64,000 bases of DNA from NCBI RefSeq assembly GCF_023746555.1, contig NZ_CP098755.1:2057001-2121000 (forward strand). The letters run 5' to 3'. The first letter of the stretch is position 1. Each line of letters begins with the position of its first letter. This DNA comes from Brevibacillus ruminantium. GTDB taxonomy: Bacteria > Bacillota > Bacilli > Brevibacillales > Brevibacillaceae. The notes beneath the pieces were generated by a model, which saw only the letters and a list, made by a program, of their open reading frames with translations, had not been told where the DNA came from and searched no databases. Both the position numbers and the translations under genes were made by a program. Of the stretch, positions 23,658 through 35,056 are shown piece after piece.

Positions 23658-25013
23658 ATGAGCCAGAAAAATTTTGTTGATGTACACGAAACGCCGCCGA
23701 TTACCAAGCTGTTGCCGCTAAGCATTCAGCATCTGTTCGCCATGTTTGGCTCCACCGTGCTTGTTCCCATTTTAACCGGGCTGGACGTTGCGACTGCGCT
23801 CTTTACCAGCGGGATCGGAACACTCCTGTTTTTGTGGATCACCAAAGGTAGGATTCCCAATTACCTGGGCTCCTCCTTTGCCTTCATCGGTCCGATTATT
23901 ACGGTAACCAAGGCGTATGGGGTGGGAACCGCACTGCTTGGCTGTCTGCTCTCAGGGGTGGTATACATCATCGTCGCGGCGATCGTGAAAAAAGCCGGTG
24001 TCAAATGGCTTGACCGTGTACTGCCGCCCGTTGTGATCGCTTCCGTGATTGTAGTCATCGGCCTGAGCTTGTCAGTTGTCGCTGTGGATATGTCCACGAA
24101 AGTGACGGTAGACGGCCAATCGCAGCTATCGCTTACATCCATCGAAATTTCACTCGTCACGATGCTCGTAACGGTTCTTGCAGCTGTGATGCTGCGCGGG
24201 TTCTTCGCCCTGATTCCGATCCTGATCGGCATTATCACCGGCTATCTGTACACCTTGCTGCGCCATCCTGAGCTGATTGACTTCAACAAGGTTGTCACTG
24301 CGCCGATCTTCGTTAAATTCGGCGAAATGTTTGAAAAGCACTTTAAGTTCGGCGAGGTAGCTTCTGTGATCACAAGTCCTGCAGCATGGACAGCAGCATT
24401 GATCATCGCGCCAGTCGCCTTTGTGACGCTGGCGGAACACCTCGGCCATTTGCTGGTCACCAGCAAGGTGATGGATCGTGACTTGATGAAAGATCCCGGC
24501 TTGCACCGCAGCTTGCTTGGTGATGGTGTGGCGACTTCGCTCGCTGCGATTGTCGGCGGTCCTCCAGCTACTACCTACGGTGAAAACATCGGGGTGCTGG
24601 CGATCACCCGTGTATACAGTCGAGTTGTGATCGGCCTTGCAGCCGTCTGTGCGATCCTGTTCGCTTTCATCGGGAAAATCAGTGCACTTTTGATGACGAT
24701 CCCGACACCGGTGCTTGGCGGCGTGTCTATCATCCTGTTCGGGATTATCGCGGCCCAAGGCTTGCGGATGTTCGTAGAAAACAAAGTAGACTTTTCAAAC
24801 AAGCGAAACATGATTATTTCAGCAGCCATCCTGGTTACCGGGATTGGCGGATACAAAATCAGCTTCGACACGGTCTCCTTCTGGCAATCGTTCCTGCACA
24901 ACCTGACGATTGACAACATCGCGTTTGCGACCTTCCTCGGCATTATCCTGCACGTGGTTTTGCCGGGGAAAGAATCAGCGATGGGAGAAGCGCACCGCGA
25001 AGCCCAAACCTGA
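23658..25013 (+). CDS. pyrP: Uracil permease
   Basis: A 451-aa polytopic carrier of the nucleobase:cation symporter-2 (UraA/PyrP) family, importing uracil for salvage. The N-terminal signature PPITKLLPLSIQHLFAMFGSTVLVPILTGL and the later PATTYGENIG motif, which carries the substrate-binding Glu, are present. ATG at 23658 follows GGGGGAAGAG; the opening further upstream covers the attenuator and is not translated. It lies between two PyrR attenuators, as in B. subtilis. Confidence 0.95.
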   Translation: MSQKNFVDVHETPPITKLLPLSIQHLFAMFGSTVLVPILTGLDVATALFTSGIGTLLFLWITKGRIPNYLGSSFAFIGPIITVTKAYGVGTALLGCLLSGVVYIIVAAIVKKAGVKWLDRVLPPVVIASVIVVIGLSLSVVAVDMSTKVTVDGQSQLSLTSIEISLVTMLVTVLAAVMLRGFFALIPILIGIITGYLYTLLRHPELIDFNKVVTAPIFVKFGEMFEKHFKFGEVASVITSPAAWTAALIIAPVAFVTLAEHLGHLLVTSKVMDRDLMKDPGLHRSLLGDGVATSLAAIVGGPPATTYGENIGVLAITRVYSRVVIGLAAVCAILFAFIGKISALLMTIPTPVLGGVSIILFGIIAAQGLRMFVENKVDFSNKRNMIISAAILVTGIGGYKISFDTVSFWQSFLHNLTIDNIAFATFLGIILHVVLPGKESAMGEAHREAQT

Positions 25014-25036
25014 TACGTTCCACGTTCCTTTAACTC

Positions 25037-25057
25037 AGTCCCGAGAGGCTGGCAAGG
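25037..25057 (+). promoter_or_regulatory. PyrR-binding loop, pyrP-pyrB spacer
   Basis: AGTCCCGAGAGGCTGGCAAG is nearly identical to the first PyrR site. Confidence 0.92.
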
Positions 25058-25098
25058 AAGTAGGGCGCTCTTAGCCCTGCTCATGGAAAGAAGCGATC

Positions 25099-25149
25099 AG
25101 CTTCTTGCCTGTGCCCGCCTCCACGGCTGCCAGGCAAGAAGCTTTTTTT
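25099..25149 (+). terminator. Attenuator terminator 3 of the pyr operon
   Basis: AGCTTCTTGCCTG (25099-25111) pairs perfectly with CAGGCAAGAAGCT (25131-25143), followed by a T run. Confidence 0.93.
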
Positions 25150-25211
25150 GTCCACATCTGCTGGAAGTGGCCAGTATAAGCGGCCAGTACATCAATAATG
25201 GAGGGTTCCAC

Positions 25212-26156
25212 ATGAGTAACTTGCGACATTTAGTCGGGATCAAGGATTTGTCAAAGGACACCATCAACAGTCTGCTGGAGAGAGCTGAATACTGGGCTCA
25301 AAGGCCGGGTGTTCAATCCGAGAGTTTGCGCGGGCGCTTTGTCGCCAATCTGTTCTTCGAAGCGAGTACTCGAACGAGATTTTCCTTCGAGGTCGCGCAA
25401 AAGAGACTGGGTGCACATGTGCTGAACTTCATTCCGGAGACCTCCTCCACGGTCAAAGGGGAGACGATCCTGGATACGGTGCGGACGCTGGAGGATATGG
25501 GCGTAGAGGCAGCCGTTATTCGCACCAAAAAAGACGGCCTGTTCCAGGAGCTGGCTGATCAGGTGAAAGTCCAACTGATCAACGCCGGAGACGGAACGAA
25601 TGAACATCCGACACAGTGTCTGCTCGATCTGTTAACCATGCAGCAACAGTTTGGCAAGCTCGAGGGCTTGAGCGTGGCCATCATCGGAGATTTGCGCCAC
25701 AGCCGCGTCCTGGGTTCTCATCTGCACGCACTGCCTAAAATGGGAGCGCAGCTCATGCTGGCCGGACCTTCAACCATGATGCCTCAGGCTGAAGTCATTC
25801 CGGCGGGTGTAAAAACCGTGGAGATCGACGAGGCGATCAAAACAGCCGATGTGGTGATGATGCTCAGAGTGCAGCTCGAACGCCATACAAACTCGCTGTT
25901 CATCTCCAAAGAAGAATACCACCAGGCACACGGTCTGACCCTGGAGCGGGTCCAGATGATGAAGCCAGAGGCAGTGATTATGCATCCAGCTCCGGTCAAT
26001 CGCGGAGTAGAAATTCATACGGACCTCGTAGACTGCGAGCGTTCGCTGATCCATAAGCAAGTCACCAACGGGGTTGCAGCCCGGATGGCAGTCATGGAAG
26101 CACTGATGAAAGGGAGCGAGTGGAAATGGGAATTATCCTTGGTAACGGCACAATAA
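25212..26156 (+). CDS. pyrB: Aspartate carbamoyltransferase catalytic subunit
   Basis: A 314-aa enzyme making N-carbamoyl-L-aspartate from carbamoyl phosphate and aspartate, the committed step of pyrimidine synthesis. The carbamoyl-phosphate motif [12 protein letters not shown], the HPTQCLLDL segment and the C-terminal [11 protein letters not shown] are intact. ATG at 25212 follows GGAGGG. No regulatory PyrI subunit is encoded, as is usual in Bacillales. It overlaps pyrC by about 30 bases. Confidence 0.97.
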   Translation: MSNLRHLVGIKDLSKDTINSLLERAEYWAQRPGVQSESLRGRFVANLFFEASTRTRFSFEVAQKRLGAHVLNFIPETSSTVKGETILDTVRTLEDMGVEAAVIRTKKDGLFQELADQVKVQLINAGDGTNEHPTQCLLDLLTMQQQFGKLEGLSVAIIGDLRHSRVLGSHLHALPKMGAQLMLAGPSTMMPQAEVIPAGVKTVEIDEAIKTADVVMMLRVQLERHTNSLFISKEEYHQAHGLTLERVQMMKPEAVIMHPAPVNRGVEIHTDLVDCERSLIHKQVTNGVAARMAVMEALMKGSEWKWELSLVTAQ

Positions 26157-27415
26157 TCAATCAAGCAGGCAAACAAATTCCGGCAGAGGTTTTGGTAGAA
26201 GAGGGGCGCATCATCTCCATTGCGGAGCGGGTGGAGCGCGCTGGTCATGAATGGGTCGATTGCAAAGGCGGCTTGATTTCAGCCGGTTTTGTCGATGTGC
26301 ATGTGCATCTGCGTGAGCCCGGTCAGGAACAAAAAGAGACGATTGCCACCGGAGCAGCAGCTGCAGTAAAAGGCGGCTTTACGACGATCGCCTGCATGCC
26401 CAACACGCGCCCTTCGATCGACAGTGTGGAGACGGTGCAAGAAATCCTGAAAAAAGCAAGCGAGGCGGGAAAGGCACGGGTGTTGCCCTACGGGGCCATT
26501 ACGGTCCGTCAATTGGGCAAAGAGCTGACAGACTTTGCCGCCTTGAAAGAGGCCGGAATTTTTGCCCTCACCGATGACGGAGTGGGCGTACAATCTGCCG
26601 GAATGATGAAAGCAGCAATGAAAAAGGCGAGGGAACTGGGAATCTCCATCGTGGCCCATTGTGAGGATGATACGCTCTTAATTCCCGGCAGTGCCCTTCA
26701 TGACGGAGTAGTGGCTGCGCGTCACGGACTTCCAGGCATCCCGTCCGAGTCTGAATCCATCCACGTAGGCCGCGATATCCTGCTGGCCGAACAGACGGGG
26801 GCTCATTACCACGTCTGCCATATCAGCGCGAAGGAATCTGTTCGACTGGTACGCGACGGCAAGCGGGCTGGAGTCAACGTCACATGTGAAGTGACGCCGC
26901 ATCATCTGCTGTTGTGTGACGAGGACATTCCTGCGGATTTGCCTGCCAACTGGAAAATGAATCCGCCGCTGCGCTCACGTGCTGATCGCGCCGCACTGAT
27001 TGAAGGCCTTTTAGACGGCACGATCGACATGATCGCCACGGATCACGCCCCGCACACGGCGGAAGAAAAAGCTGCCGGACTGGAGCGGGCGCCTTTTGGG
27101 ATCGTCGGTTTGGAGACGGCGTTCCCGCTTCTATACACCCATCTCGTGCTGACAGGCGAGATCACTTTGCAAAGACTGCTTGAGCTGTTGACGGTGAAGC
27201 CTGCCGACAGCTTTGGACTCCCGTATGGACGCCTGGAAATTGGTTCACCGGCTGATCTGACTGTGATCGATCTGGAGACAGAAAAAGCGATCGATCCTGA
27301 CAATTTCGCCAGCAAAGGAAAAAACACTCCGTTTGCCGGTTGGAAATGCAAGGGCTGGCCAGTCATCACCCTGGTGGGTGGCCGCGTGGTTTATAACGAA
27401 TCAGAGGGGAGGTAG
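26126..27415 (+). CDS. pyrC: Dihydroorotase (biosynthetic)
   Basis: A 429-aa amidohydrolase closing carbamoyl-aspartate to dihydroorotate. The class I motifs are seen: [12 protein letters not shown] with metal-binding His residues and the substrate-binding Arg, [10 protein letters not shown], and ATDHAPHT with the catalytic Asp. ATG at 26126 lies within pyrB, ten bases after AAAGGGA; GTG at 26120 is an alternative. It ends five bases before carA, so it is coupled on both sides. Confidence 0.96.
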   Translation: MGIILGNGTIINQAGKQIPAEVLVEEGRIISIAERVERAGHEWVDCKGGLISAGFVDVHVHLREPGQEQKETIATGAAAAVKGGFTTIACMPNTRPSIDSVETVQEILKKASEAGKARVLPYGAITVRQLGKELTDFAALKEAGIFALTDDGVGVQSAGMMKAAMKKARELGISIVAHCEDDTLLIPGSALHDGVVAARHGLPGIPSESESIHVGRDILLAEQTGAHYHVCHISAKESVRLVRDGKRAGVNVTCEVTPHHLLLCDEDIPADLPANWKMNPPLRSRADRAALIEGLLDGTIDMIATDHAPHTAEEKAAGLERAPFGIVGLETAFPLLYTHLVLTGEITLQRLLELLTVKPADSFGLPYGRLEIGSPADLTVIDLETEKAIDPDNFASKGKNTPFAGWKCKGWPVITLVGGRVVYNESEGR

Positions 27416-27420
27416 TCAGC

Positions 27421-28518
27421 ATGCGAGCAAGACTGATATTGGAAGACGGAACGGAATGTGTCGGAACGGCCTTTGGAAAAGTGACCGAGTCGATCGGGGA
27501 AGTGGTCTTCAACACCGGCTTGACCGGCTATCAGGAAGTGCTGTCCGACCCATCATATTGCGGACAAATCGTGACGATGACCTATCCGCTGATCGGCAAC
27601 TACGGAATCAACCGGGATGATTTCGAAGCGGTTCGTCCGTATATCCACGGCTTCGTCGTCAGAGAGCATTGTGATACTCCGAGCAATTGGCGCAGCACCA
27701 ACAGTCTGGATGAACTGCTTCAAGACTACGGAATTCCGGGGATTGCCGGAGTAGATACACGGATGCTGACGCGCAAGCTCCGCTATCACGGCACCATGAA
27801 GGGTATGATCACGAGCAGCGATGCCCCGTTGGCAGAATTGGTTGCTGCGCTGCGATCTGCGCCCATGATGACGGATCAGGTGGCTCGCGTCTCCACCAAG
27901 AATCTGTATAACTGCCCGGGAACCGGCCACCGCGTCGTGCTGGTCGACTTCGGTGCCAAGCATGGGATTCTGCGTGAATTGACCAAACGAGACTGTGACG
28001 TCGTGGTTGTGCCTCACGATGTGACAGCCGAGGAAATCAGCCGACTTCAGCCAGACGGAATACTCCTTTCCAACGGACCTGGCGATCCCAAGGATGTACA
28101 GCATGCGACTCAGATGATTCGCGAGGTTTTAGGTAAATACCCAATATTCGGGATTTGTTTAGGGCACCAACTGTTCGCACTGGCCGGCGGTGCTGATACC
28201 ACCAAGCTGAAATTTGGCCACTGGGGCGGCAATCACCCTGTCAAAGAGATAGCAACAGGTCGAACCTACATCACCTCTCAAAACCACAGCTATGCGGTTA
28301 CAGCAGACTCCCTGGCCAATACGGAGCTGATCATCACGCATACCGCTTTGAATGACGGAACAGTAGAGGGCCTTCGCCATACAGAACATCCGGCTTTCTC
28401 CGTACAGTACCACCCGGAAGCGGCGCCGGGGCCGTATGATTCCAGCTATCTGTTCGACCAGTTTCTTTCCATGATGGATACAGCCAAGGAGGGGCGTTTG
28501 CATGCCAAAATTCGCTGA
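27421..28518 (+). CDS. carA: Carbamoyl-phosphate synthase small subunit
   Basis: A 365-aa glutaminase subunit supplying ammonia to CarB. The C-terminal class I amidotransferase domain carries the catalytic Cys in [14 protein letters not shown] and the His/Glu pair in [14 protein letters not shown]. The N-terminal CPSase domain ([13 protein letters not shown]) is normal. In this position it is the pyrimidine-specific isozyme (pyrAA of B. subtilis). It overlaps carB by 17 bases. Confidence 0.96.
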   Translation: MRARLILEDGTECVGTAFGKVTESIGEVVFNTGLTGYQEVLSDPSYCGQIVTMTYPLIGNYGINRDDFEAVRPYIHGFVVREHCDTPSNWRSTNSLDELLQDYGIPGIAGVDTRMLTRKLRYHGTMKGMITSSDAPLAELVAALRSAPMMTDQVARVSTKNLYNCPGTGHRVVLVDFGAKHGILRELTKRDCDVVVVPHDVTAEEISRLQPDGILLSNGPGDPKDVQHATQMIREVLGKYPIFGICLGHQLFALAGGADTTKLKFGHWGGNHPVKEIATGRTYITSQNHSYAVTADSLANTELIITHTALNDGTVEGLRHTEHPAFSVQYHPEAAPGPYDSSYLFDQFLSMMDTAKEGRLHAKIR

Positions 28519-31500
28519 TCTGAAAAAAATACTTGTGATCGGTTCCGGGCCCATCGTCATCGGGCAGGCAGCAGAGTTTGATTATGCGGGCACCCAGGCT
28601 TGCCAGGCTTTGAAAGAAGAGGGACTGGAGGTCATCCTGATCAACTCCAATCCGGCGACCATCATGACGGATACCAATATGGCAGACAAGGTGTACATCG
28701 AGCCAATTACACTCGAGTTCGTCACTCGCGTCATTCGCCAGGAAAAGCCGGACGGACTCCTGCCAACGCTGGGCGGGCAGACCGGATTGAATATGGCAGT
28801 AGCTCTTGCGGAAGCAGGGGTTCTCGAGGCTGAGAATGTAAAGCTGCTTGGCACCAACCTCGATTCAATCAAGCGCGCTGAGGATCGCGAGCTCTTCCGC
28901 GCCTTGATGAACGAACTGGGCGAGCCTGTACCCGATTCGGCAATCGTCGGTACCGTGGAAGAGGCAATTGCGTTTGCCAGCAAGATTGGCTACCCCATCA
29001 TCGTTCGACCTGCTTACACGCTGGGCGGCACCGGCGGAGGAATTTGCGAGGACGAAGAAAGCCTCCGCGAAATTGTTGCCAGCGGTTTGAAATACTCGCC
29101 GATTACCCAATGCCTGATTGAGAAAAGCATCGCCGGCATGAAGGAAATTGAGTACGAAGTCATGCGGGATGCAAATGATAACTGCATTGTCGTCTGCAAT
29201 ATGGAAAATATCGATCCGGTAGGTGTGCATACGGGTGACTCGATCGTGGTAGCACCCAGTCAGACGCTCTCGGATCGCGAATATCAAATGCTCCGCTCCT
29301 CTGCCCTGAACATAATCCGCTCACTGGGCATCGAAGGCGGCTGCAACGTGCAATACGCTCTCGACCCGCACAGCTTTCAGTACTACGTGATCGAAGTAAA
29401 TCCGCGGGTGAGCCGCTCTTCTGCGCTTGCGTCGAAAGCGACGGGCTATCCGATCGCGAAAATGGCAGCAAAAATCGCCATTGGCTACACCTTGGATGAG
29501 CTGCGCAATCCTGTTACGGGGCAGACCTATGCTTGCTTTGAACCAACACTGGACTACGTGGTAAGCAAAATCCCGCGTTGGCCTTTTGACAAGTTTCAGT
29601 CGGCGAACCGCAAGCTGGGCACGCAGATGAAAGCCACGGGAGAAGTGATGGCGATTGGCCGCACCTTTGAGGAGTCGATGATGAAAGCAATCCGCTCCCT
29701 GGAGGTCGGCTGCGACCATCTGGAAATCGAAGGCGCCTCTTTGATCGCGGATGAATTGCTGGCGGAACGGTTGAAAGCGGCGGATGACGAGCGAATTTTC
29801 CTGCTGGCGGAGGCGATGCGCCGCGGCTGGTCACTGGAGCGGCTTTACGACCTGACGAAAATCGATTTCTTCTTCCTGCATAAATTTCACAAGCTGGTCT
29901 CGTTTGAAGCAGTTCTCGCAGAGGGCTTGACGGAAGAAAAGCTGTATCAGGCAAAACGACTCGGTTTTACAGACCGGAAAATCGGCGAGCTTACCGGCCA
30001 AACGGCGGATGGTATTCGCACCATGAGGGTGAAGCTCGGCATTCGTCCTGTTTTCAAGATGGTCGATACCTGCGCAGCGGAGTTTGAAGCGGCGACACCC
30101 TATTACTACTCCAGCTACGAAGTGGAAGATGAACGGGTGGAAACGGGGAGAAAACGGGTGATCGTACTGGGCTCCGGGCCAATCCGCATCGGGCAGGGAA
30201 TCGAGTTCGACTATGCAACCGTGCATGCGGTATGGGCCTTGCAGGAATCAGGCTATGAAGCCGTGATTATCAACAACAATCCCGAGACGGTGTCCACCGA
30301 CTTCAACACCTCCGACCGCCTGTACTTCGAACCGCTTTACATCGAGGACGTCATGAATATCATCGAAGCGGAAAAACCGGAAGGCGTAATCGTACAATTT
30401 GGTGGTCAGACGGCGATCAATCTGGCTGACAAGCTGGCTGCGCGAGGGGTCAAAATTCTCGGTACCAGCCTGGAATCCATCGATGCGGCAGAGAACCGCG
30501 AGAAATTCGAAGCGCTGCTCAGAAAGCTGAATATCGCTCAGCCGCCAGGTAAAACAGTGGTCTCTGTAGACGAGGCGGTAACTGCGGCAGAGCATCTCGG
30601 CTTCCCGGTGCTGGTGCGCCCTTCCTACGTGCTGGGCGGACGCGCGATGGAGATTGTATACAATCATGCGGAATTGCTGGAATACATGAAGCAGGCTGTC
30701 AAGGTAAACCCTGAGCATCCAGTGCTGATCGACCGCTACATGGTAGGCACAGAGGTCGAAGTCGATGCCATCTGCGACGGTGAAAACGTGCTGATCCCCG
30801 GAATCATGGAACATATTGAACGGGCAGGAGTTCACTCGGGTGACTCAATCGCTGTGTATCCACCGCAATCCCTGACAGAGCCGATCAAAAAGGAACTGAT
30901 CAAGATAACCTCCGAGCTGGCGCGTGCGCTGCAAGTAAAAGGATTGCTCAATATCCAGTTCGTCATTTTCCAAGGACAGCCCTACGTCATCGAGGTAAAC
31001 CCGCGTTCATCCAGAACGGTGCCGTTCCTCTCCAAAGTGACAGGGATACCGATGGCCAATATCGCAACCAAGGCCATTTTTGGCCAGAGCATTCAGGATC
31101 AGGGCTATGAACCAGGCTGTCATCCGGAGGAAGAGATGGTCTCCGTCAAGGTACCTGTCTTCTCCTTTGCCAAACTGCGCCGGGTCGACATCACACTGGG
31201 ACCTGAAATGAAATCAACAGGAGAAGTCATGGGACGCGAAAAAACGTTGGCCAAAGCGCTGTACAAAGGACTGGTGGCTGCAGGGATGAAAATTCCGACC
31301 CACGGCTCCCTGCTGGTGACCGTAGCGGACAAAGACAAGAGTGAAGCGCTCGACATCGTCAGACGCTTCCACCTGCTTGGTTTCCGCCTGCTGGCGACTG
31401 CCGGGACGGCTGAATATTTGCAGCAAGCCGGGCTGCCCGTGACGAGTGTGAACAAATTATCCGAAGGTACACCGAATCTGCTGGATCTGATTCAAAAAGG

Positions 31501-31714
31501 GGAGGCCAATCTTGTCCTCAACACGCTGACAAAAGGGAAAACGCCGGAGCGTGACGGGTTCCGCATCCGGCGGGAAGCAGTAGAAAACGGGGCGGTTTGC
31601 CTGACATCTCTGGACACAGCCAAGGCCTTGCTCCATGTGCTGGAAACCATCACCTTCCAAACAGAGGCCATGCCGCAGCAACGGCTGGGTGCGAAGGCAG
31701 CCATTCTTTTGTAA
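28502..31714 (+). CDS. carB: Carbamoyl-phosphate synthase large subunit
   Basis: A 1,070-aa enzyme with two homologous ATP-grasp halves (about 1-545 and 546-930). The halves begin [19 protein letters not shown] and [18 protein letters not shown] and carry GGTGGGI and [13 protein letters not shown]-binding loops. An MGS-like regulatory domain (about 940-1070) is where UMP or PRPP would act. ATG at 28502 has AGGAGGGG upstream within carA. Forty-nine bases separate it from pyrF; the usual pyrK and pyrD genes are absent there. Confidence 0.97.
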   Translation: MPKFADLKKILVIGSGPIVIGQAAEFDYAGTQACQALKEEGLEVILINSNPATIMTDTNMADKVYIEPITLEFVTRVIRQEKPDGLLPTLGGQTGLNMAVALAEAGVLEAENVKLLGTNLDSIKRAEDRELFRALMNELGEPVPDSAIVGTVEEAIAFASKIGYPIIVRPAYTLGGTGGGICEDEESLREIVASGLKYSPITQCLIEKSIAGMKEIEYEVMRDANDNCIVVCNMENIDPVGVHTGDSIVVAPSQTLSDREYQMLRSSALNIIRSLGIEGGCNVQYALDPHSFQYYVIEVNPRVSRSSALASKATGYPIAKMAAKIAIGYTLDELRNPVTGQTYACFEPTLDYVVSKIPRWPFDKFQSANRKLGTQMKATGEVMAIGRTFEESMMKAIRSLEVGCDHLEIEGASLIADELLAERLKAADDERIFLLAEAMRRGWSLERLYDLTKIDFFFLHKFHKLVSFEAVLAEGLTEEKLYQAKRLGFTDRKIGELTGQTADGIRTMRVKLGIRPVFKMVDTCAAEFEAATPYYYSSYEVEDERVETGRKRVIVLGSGPIRIGQGIEFDYATVHAVWALQESGYEAVIINNNPETVSTDFNTSDRLYFEPLYIEDVMNIIEAEKPEGVIVQFGGQTAINLADKLAARGVKILGTSLESIDAAENREKFEALLRKLNIAQPPGKTVVSVDEAVTAAEHLGFPVLVRPSYVLGGRAMEIVYNHAELLEYMKQAVKVNPEHPVLIDRYMVGTEVEVDAICDGENVLIPGIMEHIERAGVHSGDSIAVYPPQSLTEPIKKELIKITSELARALQVKGLLNIQFVIFQGQPYVIEVNPRSSRTVPFLSKVTGIPMANIATKAIFGQSIQDQGYEPGCHPEEEMVSVKVPVFSFAKLRRVDITLGPEMKSTGEVMGREKTLAKALYKGLVAAGMKIPTHGSLLVTVADKDKSEALDIVRRFHLLGFRLLATAGTAEYLQQAGLPVTSVNKLSEGTPNLLDLIQKGEANLVLNTLTKGKTPERDGFRIRREAVENGAVCLTSLDTAKALLHVLETITFQTEAMPQQRLGAKAAILL

Positions 31715-31763
31715 ACAACAACAGCCTCGTTTGTTGAAACGGGATAGAAATGAGGAGAGCAGT

Positions 31764-32501
31764 GTGCACGTACAACCGACAGATATTCGCGAGCGCATGA
31801 TCGTAGCGCTTGATTTTGCCACCATGGATGAGGTGAAGCGTTGCCTCGGACAGCTGGATGGGTTGATCCGCTATGTAAAGGTCGGCATGGAGCTGGCTTA
31901 TGCCGAAGGTCCGGCTATCGTTCATTTCCTGAAAGAGCGGGGACTAAAGGTCTTTCTGGACCTAAAAGTGCATGACATCCCCAACACAGCCAAGGGGGCG
32001 ATGAGAAGTCTCGCCCGTCACGGCGTGGATATGGTCAATGTTCATGCGGCGGGCGGCGTAGCCATGATGGCAGCAGCGCGTGAAGGTCTGGAGCAGGGGA
32101 CAACAGCAGGAGCGGCTCGTCCGCTGCTGATCGCTGTCACGATGCTGACGTCCACGGGCAAGGAAACGATGAACCGGGAGCTTGCCCTGCCGGGGGAAGT
32201 GGAGGACGTCGTGGTGCATTATGCGAAGATGACTCAACAGGCAGGACTGGATGGGGTTGTGGCTTCTCCGCTGGAGGTCCCGATGATCAAGCAAGCGGCA
32301 GGCCAGTCGTTTATTACCGTCACACCGGGGATTCGTCCGCTCGGCGCAGACAAAGGGGACCAGACACGCATCACAACGCCGGAGCAAGCGTTCAAGCTGG
32401 GCAGCGATTACCTGGTGATTGGCCGGGCCATTACGGAAGCGACCGATCCGGCGCGGGCCTGGGAGAAGATCGTTACGGACGTGGAAGCGGCACGCATCTA
32501 A
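31764..32501 (+). CDS. pyrF: Orotidine 5'-phosphate decarboxylase
   Basis: A 245-aa TIM-barrel enzyme decarboxylating OMP to UMP. The motif FLDLKVHDIPNTAKGAM holds the catalytic Lys/Asp array (DxKxxD), and VTPGIRP near the end binds phosphate. GTG at 31764 follows GAGGAG six bases upstream; ATG at 31797 would remove the first strand. Twenty-four bases separate it from pyrE. Confidence 0.95.
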   Translation: MHVQPTDIRERMIVALDFATMDEVKRCLGQLDGLIRYVKVGMELAYAEGPAIVHFLKERGLKVFLDLKVHDIPNTAKGAMRSLARHGVDMVNVHAAGGVAMMAAAREGLEQGTTAGAARPLLIAVTMLTSTGKETMNRELALPGEVEDVVVHYAKMTQQAGLDGVVASPLEVPMIKQAAGQSFITVTPGIRPLGADKGDQTRITTPEQAFKLGSDYLVIGRAITEATDPARAWEKIVTDVEAARI

Positions 32502-32525
32502 CTTTTGATCGGAGAGGAAGGAATC

Positions 32526-33170
32526 ATGATGATGACAACAACCATCGCAAAGGAAATAGCGGGAAAACTGCTGGAGATTGGAGCTGTGCATCTGCGGCCG
32601 GATCAGCCGTTTACCTGGACATCGGGGATCAAGTCACCCATCTATTGTGACAACAGGATTACGATGTCCCACCCTGCGGTTCGCCGCAAAATTGCCAAAG
32701 CGTTTGCGGATTTGATTCGCGAGCGATATCCGCAGGCGGAAGTCATTGCGGGGACAGCCACTGCGGGGATTCCCCACGCCGCGTGGGTTGCCGATTTGCT
32801 TGATCTTCCGATGATCTACGTACGGGATAAGGCCAAAGGTCACGGCAGACAAAATCAAATCGAGGGGGCTATTGCTCCCGGACAGAAAGTTGTTGTCATC
32901 GAAGACCTGATCTCTACGGGAGGAAGTTCTCTGAAGGCAGCTCAGGCAGTGCTGGAAGAAAAAGCGGAGGTACTGGGGGTCATCGCTATCTTCACCTACC
33001 AATTCCCTGATGCAGAAGCGCTGTTTGCGGAAGCAGGCGTCGAGCTGACGACGCTGTCCAATTACACCGTTCTTCTGGAAACAGCAAGAGAGGCAGGCGT
33101 GATTTCGGCGCAGCAGGAAGCGCTGCTGGGTGACTGGAGAAAATCACCCCGGACTTTCTTTTCCTCCTAG
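32526..33170 (+). CDS. pyrE: Orotate phosphoribosyltransferase
   Basis: A 214-aa PRTase joining orotate to [18 protein letters not shown] is the substrate region and [18 protein letters not shown] the PRPP loop; [14 protein letters not shown] contains the flexible catalytic Lys/Arg loop. ATG at 32526, the first of three in a row, follows GGAGAGGAAGG. It is the last gene of the pyr operon; a hairpin lies about 90 bases beyond. Confidence 0.95.
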   Translation: MMMTTTIAKEIAGKLLEIGAVHLRPDQPFTWTSGIKSPIYCDNRITMSHPAVRRKIAKAFADLIRERYPQAEVIAGTATAGIPHAAWVADLLDLPMIYVRDKAKGHGRQNQIEGAIAPGQKVVVIEDLISTGGSSLKAAQAVLEEKAEVLGVIAIFTYQFPDAEALFAEAGVELTTLSNYTVLLETAREAGVISAQQEALLGDWRKSPRTFFSS

Positions 33171-33256
33171 GAGGAAGCGGATTGTTCTTTCACGCCAAGT
33201 GGTAAGTTACTTGGCATTGGAAACATTTTGGTCAGTGTAATAGCTGGGTAGAAAGC

Positions 33257-33303
33257 AGGGGGAGCTCGTACAAGGAAGATGATTCTTGTGCGGCTCCCCT
33301 TTG
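33257..33303 (+). terminator. Probable terminator of the pyr operon
   Basis: An imperfect stem (AGGGGGAGC...ACAAG with CTTGTGCGGCTCCCCT) is followed by only TTTG. An additional small hairpin (GCCAAGT/ACTTGGC) lies at about 33195-33216. Termination may be inefficient. Confidence 0.5.
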
Positions 33304-33461
33304 CCCCCGATGATTCGCAAATATGAGGAATTGTCTGTGTCTATAACCCAATCTTTGAAATATAGTCCAAACAGACAAAGGGAAAAGTGTAGAATTCACA
33401 TAATTGTAATTACTCATATTATTTTTAATTATCAAGATACCAGACAAGGGGGAATGCTTTC

Positions 33462-34760
33462 GTGAAACATCAACTGGCTACAGAGAACAGGGTAGAAGAA
33501 AGCAAATCGACTCGAATCAAGACCTTGATCGGTTCGATTCTGGGGTATGCGGCTGACGGATTGGACATGCTCCTGCTGTCGTTCGTACTCGTTTTCGTCA
33601 TCAAGGAGTTTGGCTTGACACCGGGGCAAGCGGGAAATCTGACGTTGTACACCACCATTGGTACCCTGGTCGGCTCGTATCTGTTCGGATTTTTAGCGGA
33701 CATGTATGGACGGATTCGCATTTTTTCGATTACCATTTTGCTTTATTCTGTTGCAACAGCACTTATCTATTTTGCTACGGATTATTCCCATCTTGCTATT
33801 CTCCGCTTCCTGGTGGGGATGGGCGTCGGCGGAGAATTTGGAATAGGGATGGCTGTCGTCAGTGAAACCTGGTCCAAGAGCAAACGGGCCAAAGCCACAT
33901 CCGGCGTTGCGCTGGGCTGGCAGCTGGGGGTACTGAGTGCATCTGTCCTGGCTGCACTGGTTGTGCCAACCATGGGCTGGCGTGCCGTATTCTTGTTTGG
34001 TCTGATTCCTGCAGCGCTTGCCGCCTATGTCCGCTTCGGACTGAAGGAACCTGAAATCTGGAAGAGCAAAAACGAGTACAAGAAGCATCTACAAGCCAAA
34101 GCGCAAGCCGGTACGCTGACGCCCGATGAAGATGCAGCATTGAAACGCATGAGCGGCTTTCCTTTGGGCAAGCTGTTTGCGACGAAGCAATTGACAATCG
34201 CGACGATCGGACTGACGATCATGTCCTTCATTCAAAACTTTGGCTACTACGGAATTTTCTCCTGGATGCCGACGGTACTTGCCGAGAAGTACGGATACAC
34301 CCTGGCAAAAGCGAGCGGATGGATGCTCATCTCTACCATCGGCATGCTGATCGGGATTATGGTGTTTGGGATTTTAGCAGACCGGATTGGCCGGAAGAAA
34401 ACATTTGCCATCTATTATATTGGGGGAACGATCTACTGTATCCTGTACTTCTTTGTCTTCAAAGACGAGGCAATGCTGCTCTGGGGAAGCTCGCTGCTCG
34501 GCTTCTTTGTAAACGGCATGATGGGCGGCTTCGGGGCGGTGCTGGCCGAAGCGTATCCAGCAGAGGCACGTTCGACCGCAGAGAACTTCATCTTTGGTAC
34601 GGGCCGCGGACTTTCTGGCTTTGGACCAGCGATTATTGGCGCAATGAGCGTCGGCGGCAACATCATGGGAGCTATGTCGCTGATCTTCCTGGTATACCCG
34701 ATTGGCCTCTTGGTCATGTGGACGATGGTCCCGGAGACCAAGGATGTCGAACTGGATTAA
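33462..34760 (+). CDS. MFS transporter, AAHS/MHS-like, possibly for orotate or related acid
   Basis: A 432-aa, 12-helix major facilitator protein. GFLADMYGRIRIF after helix 2 and GILADRIGRKKTF after helix 8 are the paired MFS loop motifs, and GVGGEFGIGMAVVSE resembles carriers of aromatic or organic acids and other metabolites with H+. GTG at 33462 lies ten bases after AAGGGGG. It is placed between the pyr operon and the PucR/carbamoylase/PyrK/PyrD/dihydroorotase-like genes, so import of orotate or another cyclic ureide is inferred. It has its own terminator. Confidence 0.82.
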   Translation: MKHQLATENRVEESKSTRIKTLIGSILGYAADGLDMLLLSFVLVFVIKEFGLTPGQAGNLTLYTTIGTLVGSYLFGFLADMYGRIRIFSITILLYSVATALIYFATDYSHLAILRFLVGMGVGGEFGIGMAVVSETWSKSKRAKATSGVALGWQLGVLSASVLAALVVPTMGWRAVFLFGLIPAALAAYVRFGLKEPEIWKSKNEYKKHLQAKAQAGTLTPDEDAALKRMSGFPLGKLFATKQLTIATIGLTIMSFIQNFGYYGIFSWMPTVLAEKYGYTLAKASGWMLISTIGMLIGIMVFGILADRIGRKKTFAIYYIGGTIYCILYFFVFKDEAMLLWGSSLLGFFVNGMMGGFGAVLAEAYPAEARSTAENFIFGTGRGLSGFGPAIIGAMSVGGNIMGAMSLIFLVYPIGLLVMWTMVPETKDVELD

Positions 34761-34773
34761 CGGATATCTTGAG

Positions 34774-34804
34774 AAGCTGCGGAGCATTTGGCCGCAGCTT
34801 TTTT
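34774..34804 (+). terminator. Terminator after the MFS transporter gene
   Basis: AAGCTGCGG (34774-34782) pairs with CCGCAGCTT (34792-34800), continuing into TTTTTT. Confidence 0.9.
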
Positions 34805-34926
34805 GAATGAGAAAAGCTAGGTTTTTTGGCCCCGCATCATAGTGCTATTTAAACAAAAACTCGCGGGAACGAGGCGGTGGCGAGTAGAGGCATGTTTCCC
34901 TGCTCAGCTCCGGGTTTCTCCCGCAA

Positions 34927-34949
34927 TGGAGCGTTCACTGTCCGCTCCA
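34927..34949. promoter_or_regulatory. Inverted repeat upstream of the PucR-family gene
   Basis: TGGAGCG (34927-34933) and CGCTCCA (34943-34949) are perfect arms nine bases apart. A TATAAT at 35003-35008 lies downstream without a good -35. It could be an operator for the adjacent regulator. Confidence 0.4.
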
Positions 34950-35056
34950 AAGGGGATTACTCAATTCAGCTTCCTTCGCCAGGCGTATCTTCCCGGATAC
35001 GCTATAATAAAAAGATCAATGCTTCGAGATGAATCCAATCAGGCGAGGAGGCAGCC

